A stretch of 6,234 bases of DNA, from NCBI GenBank assembly GCA_030824295.1, contig JAVBYA010000054.1:1-6234 (forward strand), given 5' to 3'. The notes beneath the pieces are model-generated. The model was not told the DNA's origin, did no database searches, and saw nothing but the letters and a program-made list of their open reading frames with translations. The translations under genes and the position numbers were made by a program. The stretch is from Bacteroidota bacterium (GTDB lineage Bacteria > Bacteroidota > Ignavibacteria > UBA10030 > UBA8401). The first letter of the stretch is position 1; the number at the start of each line of letters is the position of its first letter. Shown one piece after another: positions 1-6,036 of this stretch.

Positions 1-546
1 CGCATCCCGCCCTGGTTCAATTACCTCTTCGTGGGGACGATCATCTTCGCATTCGTTTACATGCTGGACTATCATGTGTTCGGCGTCTCCAGCCTTCCCG
101 AGGAGGAATACATCGAAGAGGTGGTCGCAGCCAATCTGCAGAAGAAGATCATGCTCGCCTCCGGCGGTACGATCAACGAGAATGCTCTGGTCGCATTGAA
201 GGATGACGCATCCCTGAAGGAAGGCGCAGAGAACTTCCAGAAGTTCTGCGTGTCATGCCACGGTCCGCAGGCCGGCGGTCTTGTCGGACCGAATCTGACG
301 GATGAATTCTGGATCCACGGCGGCGGCATCAAGAACATCTACACGACCATCAAGAAAGGTGTCCCGGCCAAAGGTATGATCAGCTGGGAACTGGTGTTCT
401 CACAGAAACAGATGCAGAACATCGGCAGTTATGTGCTGACGCTCCAGGGAACGAATCCCCCGGGCGGCAAAGCGCCGGAAGGTACGAAGTACGTGGAACC
501 GGTGGTCGCAGCAGCTGCGGACACAACGCAGCAGAAATCGTTATAG
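1..546 (+). CDS. ccoP: CcoP, cbb3-type cytochrome c oxidase diheme/monoheme subunit III (5'-truncated)
   Basis: The frame is open from base 1, so the gene begins outside the window; 181 C-terminal residues are visible. CcoP is the membrane-anchored c-type cytochrome subunit that passes electrons to the CcoO/CcoN core of the high-affinity cbb3 oxidase. The first residues (PPWFNYLFVGTIIFAFVYML, about 4-23) match the last transmembrane helix of CcoP with its Pro-Pro-Trp lead. A linker of about 60 residues follows, then one cytochrome c domain facing the periplasm: CVSCH at residues 83-87 (bases 247-261) binds heme c, and Met126 in the GMISW segment is the probable axial ligand. The tail is Ala/Gln-rich. 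Proteobacterial CcoP normally carries two CXXCH motifs after this helix; only one is present here. It ends 18 nt before ccoG, in the same operon. The family call is firm; the name CcoP rests on both the helix motif and the neighbours. Confidence 0.9.
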   Translation, partial: RIPPWFNYLFVGTIIFAFVYMLDYHVFGVSSLPEEEYIEEVVAANLQKKIMLASGGTINENALVALKDDASLKEGAENFQKFCVSCHGPQAGGLVGPNLTDEFWIHGGGIKNIYTTIKKGVPAKGMISWELVFSQKQMQNIGSYVLTLQGTNPPGGKAPEGTKYVEPVVAAAADTTQQKSL

Positions 547-564
547 GAGTAAAGGAAGGTCGGT

Positions 565-2049
565 ATGGCGGACGCGGCAGAGAGTGAGTCCTTTCGGGAC
601 TCGTTGGGCATCGTTGAGAAGAGCGGTGCACGGAAGTGGGTCTATCCGAAGGAACCGAAAGGCCGGTTCACGAATGCGCGGAACGCCTTCAGCGGCATTC
701 TGCTGGTGATCCTGTTCGGGATGCCGTTCATCAAAGTGAACGGCCATCCCTTCATGATGTTCGATGTGCTGAACCGGAAGTTCATCCTGTTCGGATCAGC
801 GTTCGGACCGCAGGACTTCTATCTGCTGGGTCTGGCGATGATCACCACCATCGTCTTCATCTTCCTCTTCACGGCGGTCTTCGGCCGTCTTTTCTGCGGC
901 TGGGTCTGTCCTCAGACCGTGTTCATGGAATCGGTCTTCCGAAAGATCGATTACTGGGTGGAAGGGGACCATAAGGCACAACGCACGCTGAACGAATCCC
1001 CGTGGACCGGCGTGAAAGTATTCCGGAAGGGGACCAAGTATCTCATCTACTTCGTCATCTCCTTCCTGACGGCGAACATGCTCCTGGCATGGATCATCGG
1101 CATCGATGCACTCACGGTGATCGTGACGGCGCCGGTGCAGGAACATATCGGCGGATTCACCGCGATGATGCTCTTTACCGGACTCTTCTACTGGATCTTC
1201 ATCTGGTTCCGTGAACAGGCTTGCATCCTCGTGTGTCCCTACGGCCGTCTCCAGGGGGTCCTGCTGGACCAGAATTCCATCGTGATCGCTTATGATAACG
1301 TCCGCGGAGAACCGCGGGAGTTCCTGAAACGGAATACCGTCAGGAATGCCGGTGATTGTATCGATTGTAAGGAATGCGTCGTCGTCTGTCCCACAGGCAT
1401 CGACATCCGCAACGGGACCCAGCTGGAATGCGTCAATTGTACGGCTTGTATCGATGCCTGCGACACCGTCATGGATAAGATCAAAAAGCCGAGGGGACTC
1501 ATCCGCTACGATTCGGTGGTCGGCATCAAGACCTCGTCCCGCAAGATATTCACACCCCGGGTGATCGGCTATTCGGTCGTTCAACTGGTCCTCTTGACGC
1601 TGCTGACTGTTTTCCTGCTGAACCGTTCCGAACTTGATGTGACCATCCTTCGCACACCAGGTATGTTCTATCAGGAGCAGCAGAACGAGATGGTGAGCAA
1701 TCTCTATGATATGAAGATCGTCAATAAGACATTCGAACCGATGGATGTGGAAGTGAGACTGCTGAATGCGGAAGGGGAAGTGAAACTGCTGGGTGAGAAG
1801 AAGGATGTTCCTCCGCAGGAGGCGATGCTCACCAAGATGTTCGTTCTGCTGAAGAAGGATGATATCTCCATGATGAACACTCCGCTGCAGTTCGGCATCT
1901 ATGTCGCCGGAAAGGAAGTGCACCGCATCACCACGTCGTTCCTTGGTCCGGTGGAAAAGAAGCATGAACCATCGAAACAGAAGAAAGAAGAGGACCGGGC
2001 AACGGAAGAGCATCAGGAAGAAGGCAAACGGAAAGCGGAGCGCGAATGA
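565..2049 (+). CDS. ccoG: CcoG/FixG/RdxA family cbb3 oxidase assembly protein, membrane polyferredoxin
   Basis: CcoG is an integral membrane iron-sulfur protein; in Rhodobacter it has been linked to copper reduction during cbb3 oxidase maturation. The 494 residues are close to the usual 460-490. Five likely membrane helices are visible at about 41-58, 84-107, 158-178, 198-214 and 332-353. Two paired-Cys motifs sit at the membrane: C111/C115 (FCGWVCPQT) and C220/C224 (CILVCPYG). A ferredoxin domain follows with two [4Fe-4S] motifs, C265-C268-C271-C275P and C289-C292-C295-C299D. After the last helix comes a beta-rich FixG C-terminal domain (about 355-462) and a very charged Lys/Glu tail (465-494). 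The ATG at 565 is preceded by AAGGAAGG (552-559), which supports this start. The gene follows ccoP by 18 nt and its stop overlaps the ccoH start (ATGA). Confidence 0.96.
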   Translation: MADAAESESFRDSLGIVEKSGARKWVYPKEPKGRFTNARNAFSGILLVILFGMPFIKVNGHPFMMFDVLNRKFILFGSAFGPQDFYLLGLAMITTIVFIFLFTAVFGRLFCGWVCPQTVFMESVFRKIDYWVEGDHKAQRTLNESPWTGVKVFRKGTKYLIYFVISFLTANMLLAWIIGIDALTVIVTAPVQEHIGGFTAMMLFTGLFYWIFIWFREQACILVCPYGRLQGVLLDQNSIVIAYDNVRGEPREFLKRNTVRNAGDCIDCKECVVVCPTGIDIRNGTQLECVNCTACIDACDTVMDKIKKPRGLIRYDSVVGIKTSSRKIFTPRVIGYSVVQLVLLTLLTVFLLNRSELDVTILRTPGMFYQEQQNEMVSNLYDMKIVNKTFEPMDVEVRLLNAEGEVKLLGEKKDVPPQEAMLTKMFVLLKKDDISMMNTPLQFGIYVAGKEVHRITTSFLGPVEKKHEPSKQKKEEDRATEEHQEEGKRKAERE

Positions 2050-2495
2050 AATTTAAAATGAATTGGGGCGGCTGGATCGTTGTCAGTTTTGTTGTGTTCG
2101 CACTCGGTACGTTCGCCATGGTCTATATCTCCATGACAACGCGGGTCGATCTGGTGACGGAGGACTACTATGAGAAGGAACTCCGGTATCAGGAACATAT
2201 CGATCTGGTGAAGGGGAGCAATGCTCTTGCACAGCCGGTCGGGATGGAGATCAATGCCGGGACGGTGAGGTTCACCTTCCCGAACCTTGGTGAACGGACG
2301 ACCTATGCCGGATCCATCCATTTCTTCCGCCCGTCGGATAAATCCCGTGATCTGATGGTGCCGGTTGCCGTGGACACCGGATACGGACAAACCTTCCCTT
2401 CCGCATTGTTGTCCAGCGGCCTGTGGCGCGCCAAGATCAACTGGTCGGTCGGACAGCAGCAGTATTATTCAGAACACCCTATCATCATCCAATAG
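2046..2495 (+). CDS. ccoH: CcoH/FixH family cbb3 oxidase assembly protein
   Basis: FixH/CcoH is a small single-span membrane protein needed for assembly or stability of cbb3 oxidase. The 149 residues fit the family. A short N-terminal cytoplasmic stretch is followed by one transmembrane helix (about 10-30). Immediately after it lies the family hallmark DLVTEDYYEKELRYQEHID (35-53), and then a beta-rich periplasmic domain ending with GLWRAKINW and a YYSE motif (125-143). The start ATG overlaps the ccoG stop by four bases (ATGA). GGAG at 2037-2040 lies five bases upstream, so translation is probably coupled to ccoG. No fused heavy-metal or other extra domain is present. The family is confident from the DLVTEDYYEKEL block plus position directly after ccoG. 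Confidence 0.93.
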   Translation: MKFKMNWGGWIVVSFVVFALGTFAMVYISMTTRVDLVTEDYYEKELRYQEHIDLVKGSNALAQPVGMEINAGTVRFTFPNLGERTTYAGSIHFFRPSDKSRDLMVPVAVDTGYGQTFPSALLSSGLWRAKINWSVGQQQYYSEHPIIIQ

Positions 2496-2498
2496 CGT

Positions 2499-3209
2499 AT
2501 GGACCTTCTCGCGGCGTTGACATTAGGTTTGCTCGGCAGTATGCACTGCATCGGAATGTGCGGTCCGCTCGCGTTGGCCGTTCCCAGTTCGGCAAAGAAC
2601 CGGTGGTCGTTCCTTGGTGAACGCATCGTCTTCAATGCCGGCAAGGCAGTGACCTATGGCGTGATGGGGGCCGTTCTCGGTTTGATCGGGAAGGGAGTGA
2701 TGATGAATGTGCAGCAGGATCTGTCGGTGATCGTCGGTGTGCTGATGCTTGTGACCGTACTGGTGCCTCTCGGATTCCGGTCCGCTATCGAACGGTATTC
2801 ACCGCTGAATCATCTGTATACGTTTGTGAAATCCCGTTTCTCCCTGTTGATGGGAAAACGGGGAATGGTCACACTGTTTTTGATGGGATTACTCAACGGG
2901 CTTCTGCCGTGCGGACTTGTCTATACGGCGCTCGTCGGAGCTACAGTCGTTGCCGACGTTTGGCAGAGCGCTTTGTTCATGATGGTCTTTGGTGTGGGCA
3001 CCTCTCCGGCGCTCATCGCTATTGCGCTGACCGGCAACCTCATCTCCATGAAATATCGATCGCTCCTCAACCGGGCCCTTCCGGTGATGACCATAGCGGT
3101 GGCGCTGCTGCTCATCCTCCGCGGTTTGAATCTCGGCATACCGATGGTGAGTCCGAAGGTCGAAAAGACCGCCGTTCAGGAAGAGAAAATGGAATGCTGC
3201 GAGGATTGA
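2499..3209 (+). CDS. TauE/SafE-like (DsbD_2-type) polytopic membrane protein of the cbb3 cluster
   Basis: This is a 236-residue polytopic membrane protein. The opening segment with HCIGMCGP (16-23) and the later NGLLPCGLVYTAL block (133-145) are typical of proteins usually labelled 'sulfite exporter TauE/SafE family' or cytochrome c biogenesis transmembrane region (DsbD_2, COG2836-like). Likely helices are about 2-28, 45-66, 75-93, 122-148, 156-180 and 192-210. Cys17, Cys21 and Cys138 could form a thiol or metal site. The tail ends MECCED, adding a Cys pair (233-234). Relatives are common beside ccoG/ccoH, and some carry a fused heavy-metal domain. A role in copper or thiol handling for oxidase assembly is therefore my inference; sulfite export is not supported by this context. 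It starts 3 nt after the ccoH stop with no recognisable Shine-Dalgarno. The ATG at 2499 is still preferred because the first helix begins there. Confidence 0.85.
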   Translation: MDLLAALTLGLLGSMHCIGMCGPLALAVPSSAKNRWSFLGERIVFNAGKAVTYGVMGAVLGLIGKGVMMNVQQDLSVIVGVLMLVTVLVPLGFRSAIERYSPLNHLYTFVKSRFSLLMGKRGMVTLFLMGLLNGLLPCGLVYTALVGATVVADVWQSALFMMVFGVGTSPALIAIALTGNLISMKYRSLLNRALPVMTIAVALLLILRGLNLGIPMVSPKVEKTAVQEEKMECCED

Positions 3210-3215
3210 TACCGC

Positions 3216-3650
3216 TCAGCGGGAAACATACTCCATCAGCGACCGGATCTCATCGTTCTTCTCCTCCAGGATGTATTTGATCACATCCCCGATCGAAACA
3301 ACACCGATCACCGTCCCGTCGCGAAGGATAGGCACGTGCCGGACCTTCCTCTCCGTCATCACCGTCATGATATGACCGATATCCGCCTGTTCGTTCGCTG
3401 TGACCAGTGATGCCGCCGGTGTCATGATCTCATTCGCTTTCATCATCTCCGGATTTCCGCGTCCTCCAACGCAACGGTGTACGATATCCCTCTCCGAGAT
3501 CACCCCGGCAAGTCCTCCATTTCGGTCTGTCACGATCAGAAAACCGATCCTGTTCGAGGAAAGGACGTTGATGCAGTCTGCGATGGTCGCTTCTGCATTG
3601 ACCGAATGGACAGTTTGTCCCTTTGAAGTAAGGATGACAGTTACTTTCAT
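3216..3650 (-). CDS. Two-CBS-domain protein
   Basis: The 144 residues consist almost entirely of two CBS motifs, which together form a Bateman module, usually a sensor of adenine nucleotides such as AMP, ATP or SAM. CBS1 covers about 7-60 with IGFLIVTD and GVISERDIVHR; CBS2 covers about 74-128 with the ANEIMTP lead, KVRHVPIL and GVVSIGDVIKYIL. No catalytic or DNA-binding domain and no membrane segment is seen, so it is a stand-alone cytosolic regulator whose partner cannot be named from sequence. The frame stays open upstream to a TTG at 3714-3716. The ATG at 3650 is chosen because GGGAGG (3657-3662) lies six bases before it, the protein aligns from there (MKVTVILTSKG), and the upstream TTG is itself the -35 box of the proposed promoter. 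It converges on the oxidase operon with 6 nt between stops. Confidence 0.9.
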   Translation of the reverse strand: MKVTVILTSKGQTVHSVNAEATIADCINVLSSNRIGFLIVTDRNGGLAGVISERDIVHRCVGGRGNPEMMKANEIMTPAASLVTANEQADIGHIMTVMTERKVRHVPILRDGTVIGVVSIGDVIKYILEEKNDEIRSLMEYVSR

Positions 3651-3656
3651 GGAATT

Positions 3657-3662
3657 CCTCCC
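3657..3662 (-). promoter_or_regulatory. Shine-Dalgarno site of the CBS-domain gene
   Basis: GGGAGG on the minus strand sits six bases upstream of the ATG at 3650. It is the strongest ribosome binding site in the window and decides the start against longer in-frame alternatives. Confidence 0.8.
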
Positions 3663-3687
3663 GGAGTGATAAGATGTGGTACCGGAC

Positions 3688-3716
3688 AATGTAGAGAAGG
3701 GGGAAGGAGAAGTCAA
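3688..3716 (-). promoter_or_regulatory. Sigma70-like promoter for the CBS-domain gene
   Basis: On the minus strand TTGACT (3711-3716) and TACATT (3688-3693) are separated by exactly 17 bases. This is a good match to the -35/-10 arrangement. Transcription would begin near 3681, giving a leader of about 30 nt that contains the GGGAGG site. If the organism is a true Bacteroidota with the divergent -33/-7 promoter type, this match could be coincidental. Confidence 0.55.
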
Positions 3717-3717
3717 G

Positions 3718-3737
3718 CCGCCGTTTAAACGCGGCGG
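3718..3737 (-). terminator. GC-rich hairpin over the end of the DUF1579-like gene
   Basis: CCGCCG and CGGCGG pair as a six-base stem around an eight-base loop, and the loop contains the TAA stop codon (3725-3727) of the minus-strand gene. No U-run follows on either strand; the downstream minus-strand sequence is CTTGACTTCTCC. It is at best a weak or factor-assisted terminator. Its place between one gene's end and the next gene's -35 box suggests a boundary element. Confidence 0.35.
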
Positions 3738-4219
3738 TATGAGGTGATAACTGCTTTGTATTCAACACCTTCCGGGGATATGTTATACATCCGGATGTTC
3801 AGTGTATCGATGTCCGGCATTTCGATGACCGTCCTCCAGCCCCATGGCGGTGAATCCTCGCCTGTTCCGTATGAACCCAGCACATTGAATGATTCGTCCC
3901 CGGGAGTTCCCTGGCTGACCATCATTGTCGTACCGTTGTGGAAACTATCCAGCCACACCGATTGGAATGTGCCGGTCGCAAGCTGGCAGCCGTAGAACGC
4001 AGAACCGCTCAGCGGTTTGTCCTGCAGCATGCCGGTGTAATCGTGCCGTACGAACATCCCGTTGAGGATAGGCGTGATCGTTCCGCGCCAAACGGATTCA
4101 TCACTGACGGTTTCGGGATCGAAGTAGGTTTGTGTCATGCCTTCCCATGTTCCTGTCATTGCGGACAGGAAACGATGGGGGCCTGATCGAAGGGAGGACT
4201 CTAGCGTATGTGCGCTCAT
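3725..4219 (-). CDS. DUF1579-like protein of unknown function
   Basis: The 164-residue soluble protein has no signal peptide or membrane segment. It matches the pattern I associate with DUF1579: an early GTWEG (23-27), a central RGTITPILNGMFVRHDYTG (45-63), QSVWLDS (86-92), and a final set of beta-strands with GWRTVIEM (127-134) and a closing VITSYRR (157-163). The family is a lipocalin-like or START-like beta barrel with no assigned reaction, so no function is proposed. The ATG at 4219 has no clear Shine-Dalgarno site. An internal Met21 directly before GTWEG is a less likely start because it would cut the helix that normally precedes that motif. It begins 45 nt after the helicase stop and could be cotranscribed with it; no separate promoter was seen in that gap. 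Confidence 0.7.
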   Translation of the reverse strand: MSAHTLESSLRSGPHRFLSAMTGTWEGMTQTYFDPETVSDESVWRGTITPILNGMFVRHDYTGMLQDKPLSGSAFYGCQLATGTFQSVWLDSFHNGTTMMVSQGTPGDESFNVLGSYGTGEDSPPWGWRTVIEMPDIDTLNIRMYNISPEGVEYKAVITSYRRV

Positions 4220-4264
4220 AGATGGTGCTGAGAGAGTGAGACGCTGCCGGAATGGAACCAGAGC

Positions 4265-5824
4265 TTACTTGAACGGAAGGAATCGGCTGAACCAGCTCTT
4301 CTTTTCCGGTTTGGTTGTTTTCTGTTCTTTCGGTGCTTCTTTACCTGATCGTTCGGACGATCCGGACCGCGTCGGACGGCGGCGTCTGCCTGCGGCAGAC
4401 CCCGGACCGCTGTGACTTTTCACACCCGTGCGTTCGGATTGTGCTTTTGGAGCAGGACGGTCGCCGTGTGCCTTCGGTGCCGGACGCTCTCCGTGTGTCT
4501 TCACACCGGTGCGTTCGCTCTGTTCCGTGCGCGCACTGCCGCCGCTCCGGGAAGATGAACCCGTGCGTGTATGCTGACCGGGACGTGATGATTGTGCGTT
4601 CCTCGGAGATTGGCCAGAACGCTGCGTCTGGGACGTCCGGGGGGTACGGGCTGGCCGTTCCGATTGTTCTGTCCGCGGAGCTTTCGCACCGGTGAACGGG
4701 TACGGATGGTCTTCCATCACCGGGATCTTCTTCCCGATGAGTTTTTCAATGTCGCGCAGATAGGCTTTCTCTTCACCGTCACAGAAGGAATACGCCGTTC
4801 CTGAGGCTCCGGCACGGCCGGTGCGGCCTATGCGGTGCACATAGGTCTCGGGGATGTTCGGGATCTCGTAATTGATGACGAACTCCATATCCTCAACATC
4901 GATACCGCGCGAAGCGATATCCGTTGCCACCAGTACGCGGGTGGATTGGGATTTGAAATTGGAGAGAGCACGCTGACGCGCATTCTGCGCTTTGTTCCCG
5001 TGGATCGCTTCCGCTTTCACGCCGTTCTTCACGAGCATCTTCACCACTTTGTCCGCACCGTGTTTCGTCCGGGTGAAGACCAAAACGGTCCTGATCTTTT
5101 CATCTTTGAGAAGATGCATCAGTAATGCACCTTTGTTCCCCTTGTCCACGAAGAGGATATGTTGATTGATGATCTCTACAGTGGAGGAGACGGGTGTAAC
5201 GGAGACCTCCTTCGGTTCATGGAGGATGGTGCTTGCCAGCTTCACGATCTCCGGCGGCATGGTGGCAGAGAAGAACAGGGACTGCCGTTTTGCCGGGAGC
5301 GCATGGATGATCTTCTTCACATCATGGATGAACCCCATGTCCAGCATGCGGTCCGCCTCATCCAGCACGAAGATCTGGATATCTTTCAGGGAGATGTATT
5401 TTTGACTCATCAGGTCCAGCAACCGGCCGGGAGTGGCGATCAGGATGTCGACGCCGCGCTGCAGTGCGTTGGTCTGCTGCTGCTGACCGACACCGCCGAA
5501 AATGACCGTAGTGGTGAGTCCTGTATGACGGCCGTATGCTTTGAAACTGTCGTTGATCTGGATCGCCAATTCCCGCGTAGGGGTGACGATCAGGCTGCGA
5601 ATGGGACGTTTTGGTCCCGTTTGTTTCTCTTTGCTGAGAAGCTGCAGGATCGGGATCGCGAAAGCCGCGGTCTTTCCGGTGCCTGTTTGAGCGCATCCGA
5701 GCAGGTCCGAACCGTGCATGACGATCGGGATCGCCTGAGCTTGGATCGGAGTGGGGGTTGTGTATCCTTCTTCGGACAATGCCGTCAGGATAGGTTCAAT
5801 GATGTGTAAGGATTTGAATGCCAT
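4265..5824 (-). CDS. rhlE: RhlE-type DEAD-box ATP-dependent RNA helicase
   Basis: DEAD-box proteins unwind short RNA duplexes using ATP; RhlE acts in ribosome assembly and RNA turnover. All core motifs are intact in the 519 residues. In domain 1: the Q motif (Phe3 and PTPIQ, 24-28), Walker A AQTGTGKT (45-52), PTRELA (82-87), GG (110-111), TPGR (131-134), DEAD (155-158) and SAT (186-188). In domain 2: VFTRTK (249-254), ATDIASRGID (300-309) and HRIGRTGRAG (330-339). The core ends near 375. A disordered, Ser/Arg/Pro-rich basic tail (379-509) follows, with internal repeats, and the protein closes on KKSWFSRFLPFK. The tail has no RRM or DbpA-type domain, which favours RhlE over DbpA or DeaD. The ATG at 5824 gives the conserved RhlE N-terminus but has no visible Shine-Dalgarno site. 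Its own promoter lies about 90-115 nt upstream. Confidence 0.95.
   Translation of the reverse strand: MAFKSLHIIEPILTALSEEGYTTPTPIQAQAIPIVMHGSDLLGCAQTGTGKTAAFAIPILQLLSKEKQTGPKRPIRSLIVTPTRELAIQINDSFKAYGRHTGLTTTVIFGGVGQQQQTNALQRGVDILIATPGRLLDLMSQKYISLKDIQIFVLDEADRMLDMGFIHDVKKIIHALPAKRQSLFFSATMPPEIVKLASTILHEPKEVSVTPVSSTVEIINQHILFVDKGNKGALLMHLLKDEKIRTVLVFTRTKHGADKVVKMLVKNGVKAEAIHGNKAQNARQRALSNFKSQSTRVLVATDIASRGIDVEDMEFVINYEIPNIPETYVHRIGRTGRAGASGTAYSFCDGEEKAYLRDIEKLIGKKIPVMEDHPYPFTGAKAPRTEQSERPARTPRTSQTQRSGQSPRNAQSSRPGQHTRTGSSSRSGGSARTEQSERTGVKTHGERPAPKAHGDRPAPKAQSERTGVKSHSGPGSAAGRRRRPTRSGSSERSGKEAPKEQKTTKPEKKSWFSRFLPFK
4298..4690 (-). repeat. Repetitive low-complexity segment encoding the helicase C-terminal tail
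   Basis: This segment encodes helicase residues 379-509. TEQSER occurs at 385-390 and 433-438. SERTGVK followed by T/S-H occurs at 437-444 and 464-471. Between the latter pair lie two tandem units, GERPAPKAH and GDRPAPKAQ (445-462). The arrangement is A-B-B-A. The tail is dominated by Arg, Ser, Gly, Pro, Thr and Gln with few hydrophobic residues, as expected for an unstructured RNA-binding extension. Confidence 0.8.
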
Positions 5825-5856
5825 GGATCGTTTCTGTGCAGAACTCGTGGTACGGG

Positions 5857-5889
5857 TATCGCGAAGTTCTCATGATTGAGTATGCGATA
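5857..5889 (-). promoter_or_regulatory. Possible stem-loop in the helicase mRNA leader
   Basis: TATCGC (5884-5889 on the minus strand) can pair with GCGATA (5857-5862). Inside it CTCA/TGAG (5877-5880 with 5869-5872) closes a four-base loop. The internal loops are three and six bases. It lies within the proposed leader, about 33 nt before the helicase ATG. The stability is modest, so it may be chance. Confidence 0.25.
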
Positions 5890-5911
5890 GTGACCCTACC
5901 GCGCTGATTAC

Positions 5912-5939
5912 ACTATAAAATGCTGAAATTTTCCGTCAA
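5912..5939 (-). promoter_or_regulatory. Sigma70-like promoter for the RhlE helicase
   Basis: On the minus strand TTGACG (5934-5939) and TATAGT (5912-5917) are 16 bases apart, with an A/T-rich spacer. Both hexamers differ from consensus by a single base. Transcription from about 5905 would give an mRNA leader of about 80 nt before the ATG at 5824. Confidence 0.6.
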
Positions 5940-5953
5940 TTCCTCGTCAATTC
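5934..5953 (-). repeat. Tandem GAATTGACG repeat spanning the helicase -35 box
   Basis: GAATTGACG occurs twice on the minus strand, at 5945-5953 and 5934-5942, with an 11-base period. The promoter-proximal copy contains the -35 hexamer. A period of about one DNA turn puts both copies on the same face of the helix, as in some operators, but the repeat is short. Confidence 0.5.
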
Positions 5954-6006
5954 GGGCAGGTTCGAGAAATAAGTGATCCGGAGGGTAAGCAGTGGGAAAG
6001 GAATAC

Positions 6007-6036
6007 TGGAAAATCGCCGATTTACGCTGTTTTCCA
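6007..6036 (-). terminator. Inverted repeat over the rlmF stop codon
   Basis: TGGAAAA (6030-6036 on the minus strand) and TTTTCCA (6007-6013) form a perfect seven-base stem around a 16-base loop that contains the rlmF TAA. The T-run is part of the 3' arm and is not followed by more T residues. The long loop and AT-rich stem make it a weak terminator candidate. Confidence 0.3.

Noticed and set aside
796..2013. Long open frame (about 405 codons) on the minus strand opposite ccoG
   Set aside because: It is exactly antisense to a fully supported gene. Its product is rich in His, Asp, Arg and Glu without any recognisable domain, as expected from reading the complement of a biased coding sequence.
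2499..3209. Literal annotation as a sulfite exporter
   Set aside because: The family label is historical. The HCIGMCG and LPCG motifs and the position after ccoH point to oxidase or metal maturation, and no sulfur-metabolism gene is nearby.
3651..3716. N-terminal extension of the CBS protein to a TTG at 3716
   Set aside because: The extra 22 residues are Ser/Thr/Pro-rich without family match, the TTG lies in the proposed -35 box, and a strong ribosome site marks the ATG at 3650.
4298..4690. CRISPR-like or satellite repeat in the GC-rich helicase tail region
   Set aside because: The repeats are short, imperfect, in frame and explained by low-complexity protein sequence; there are no regular spacers.
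5159..5809. Open frame of about 216 codons on the plus strand opposite the helicase
   Set aside because: It mirrors the conserved helicase core and shows no family motif of its own.
5796..5873. Possible 25-codon upstream frame in the helicase leader, overlapping its start in another frame
   Set aside because: It has an ATG and a stop but no Shine-Dalgarno site and no leader-peptide signature such as codon runs. A short frame like this is expected by chance.
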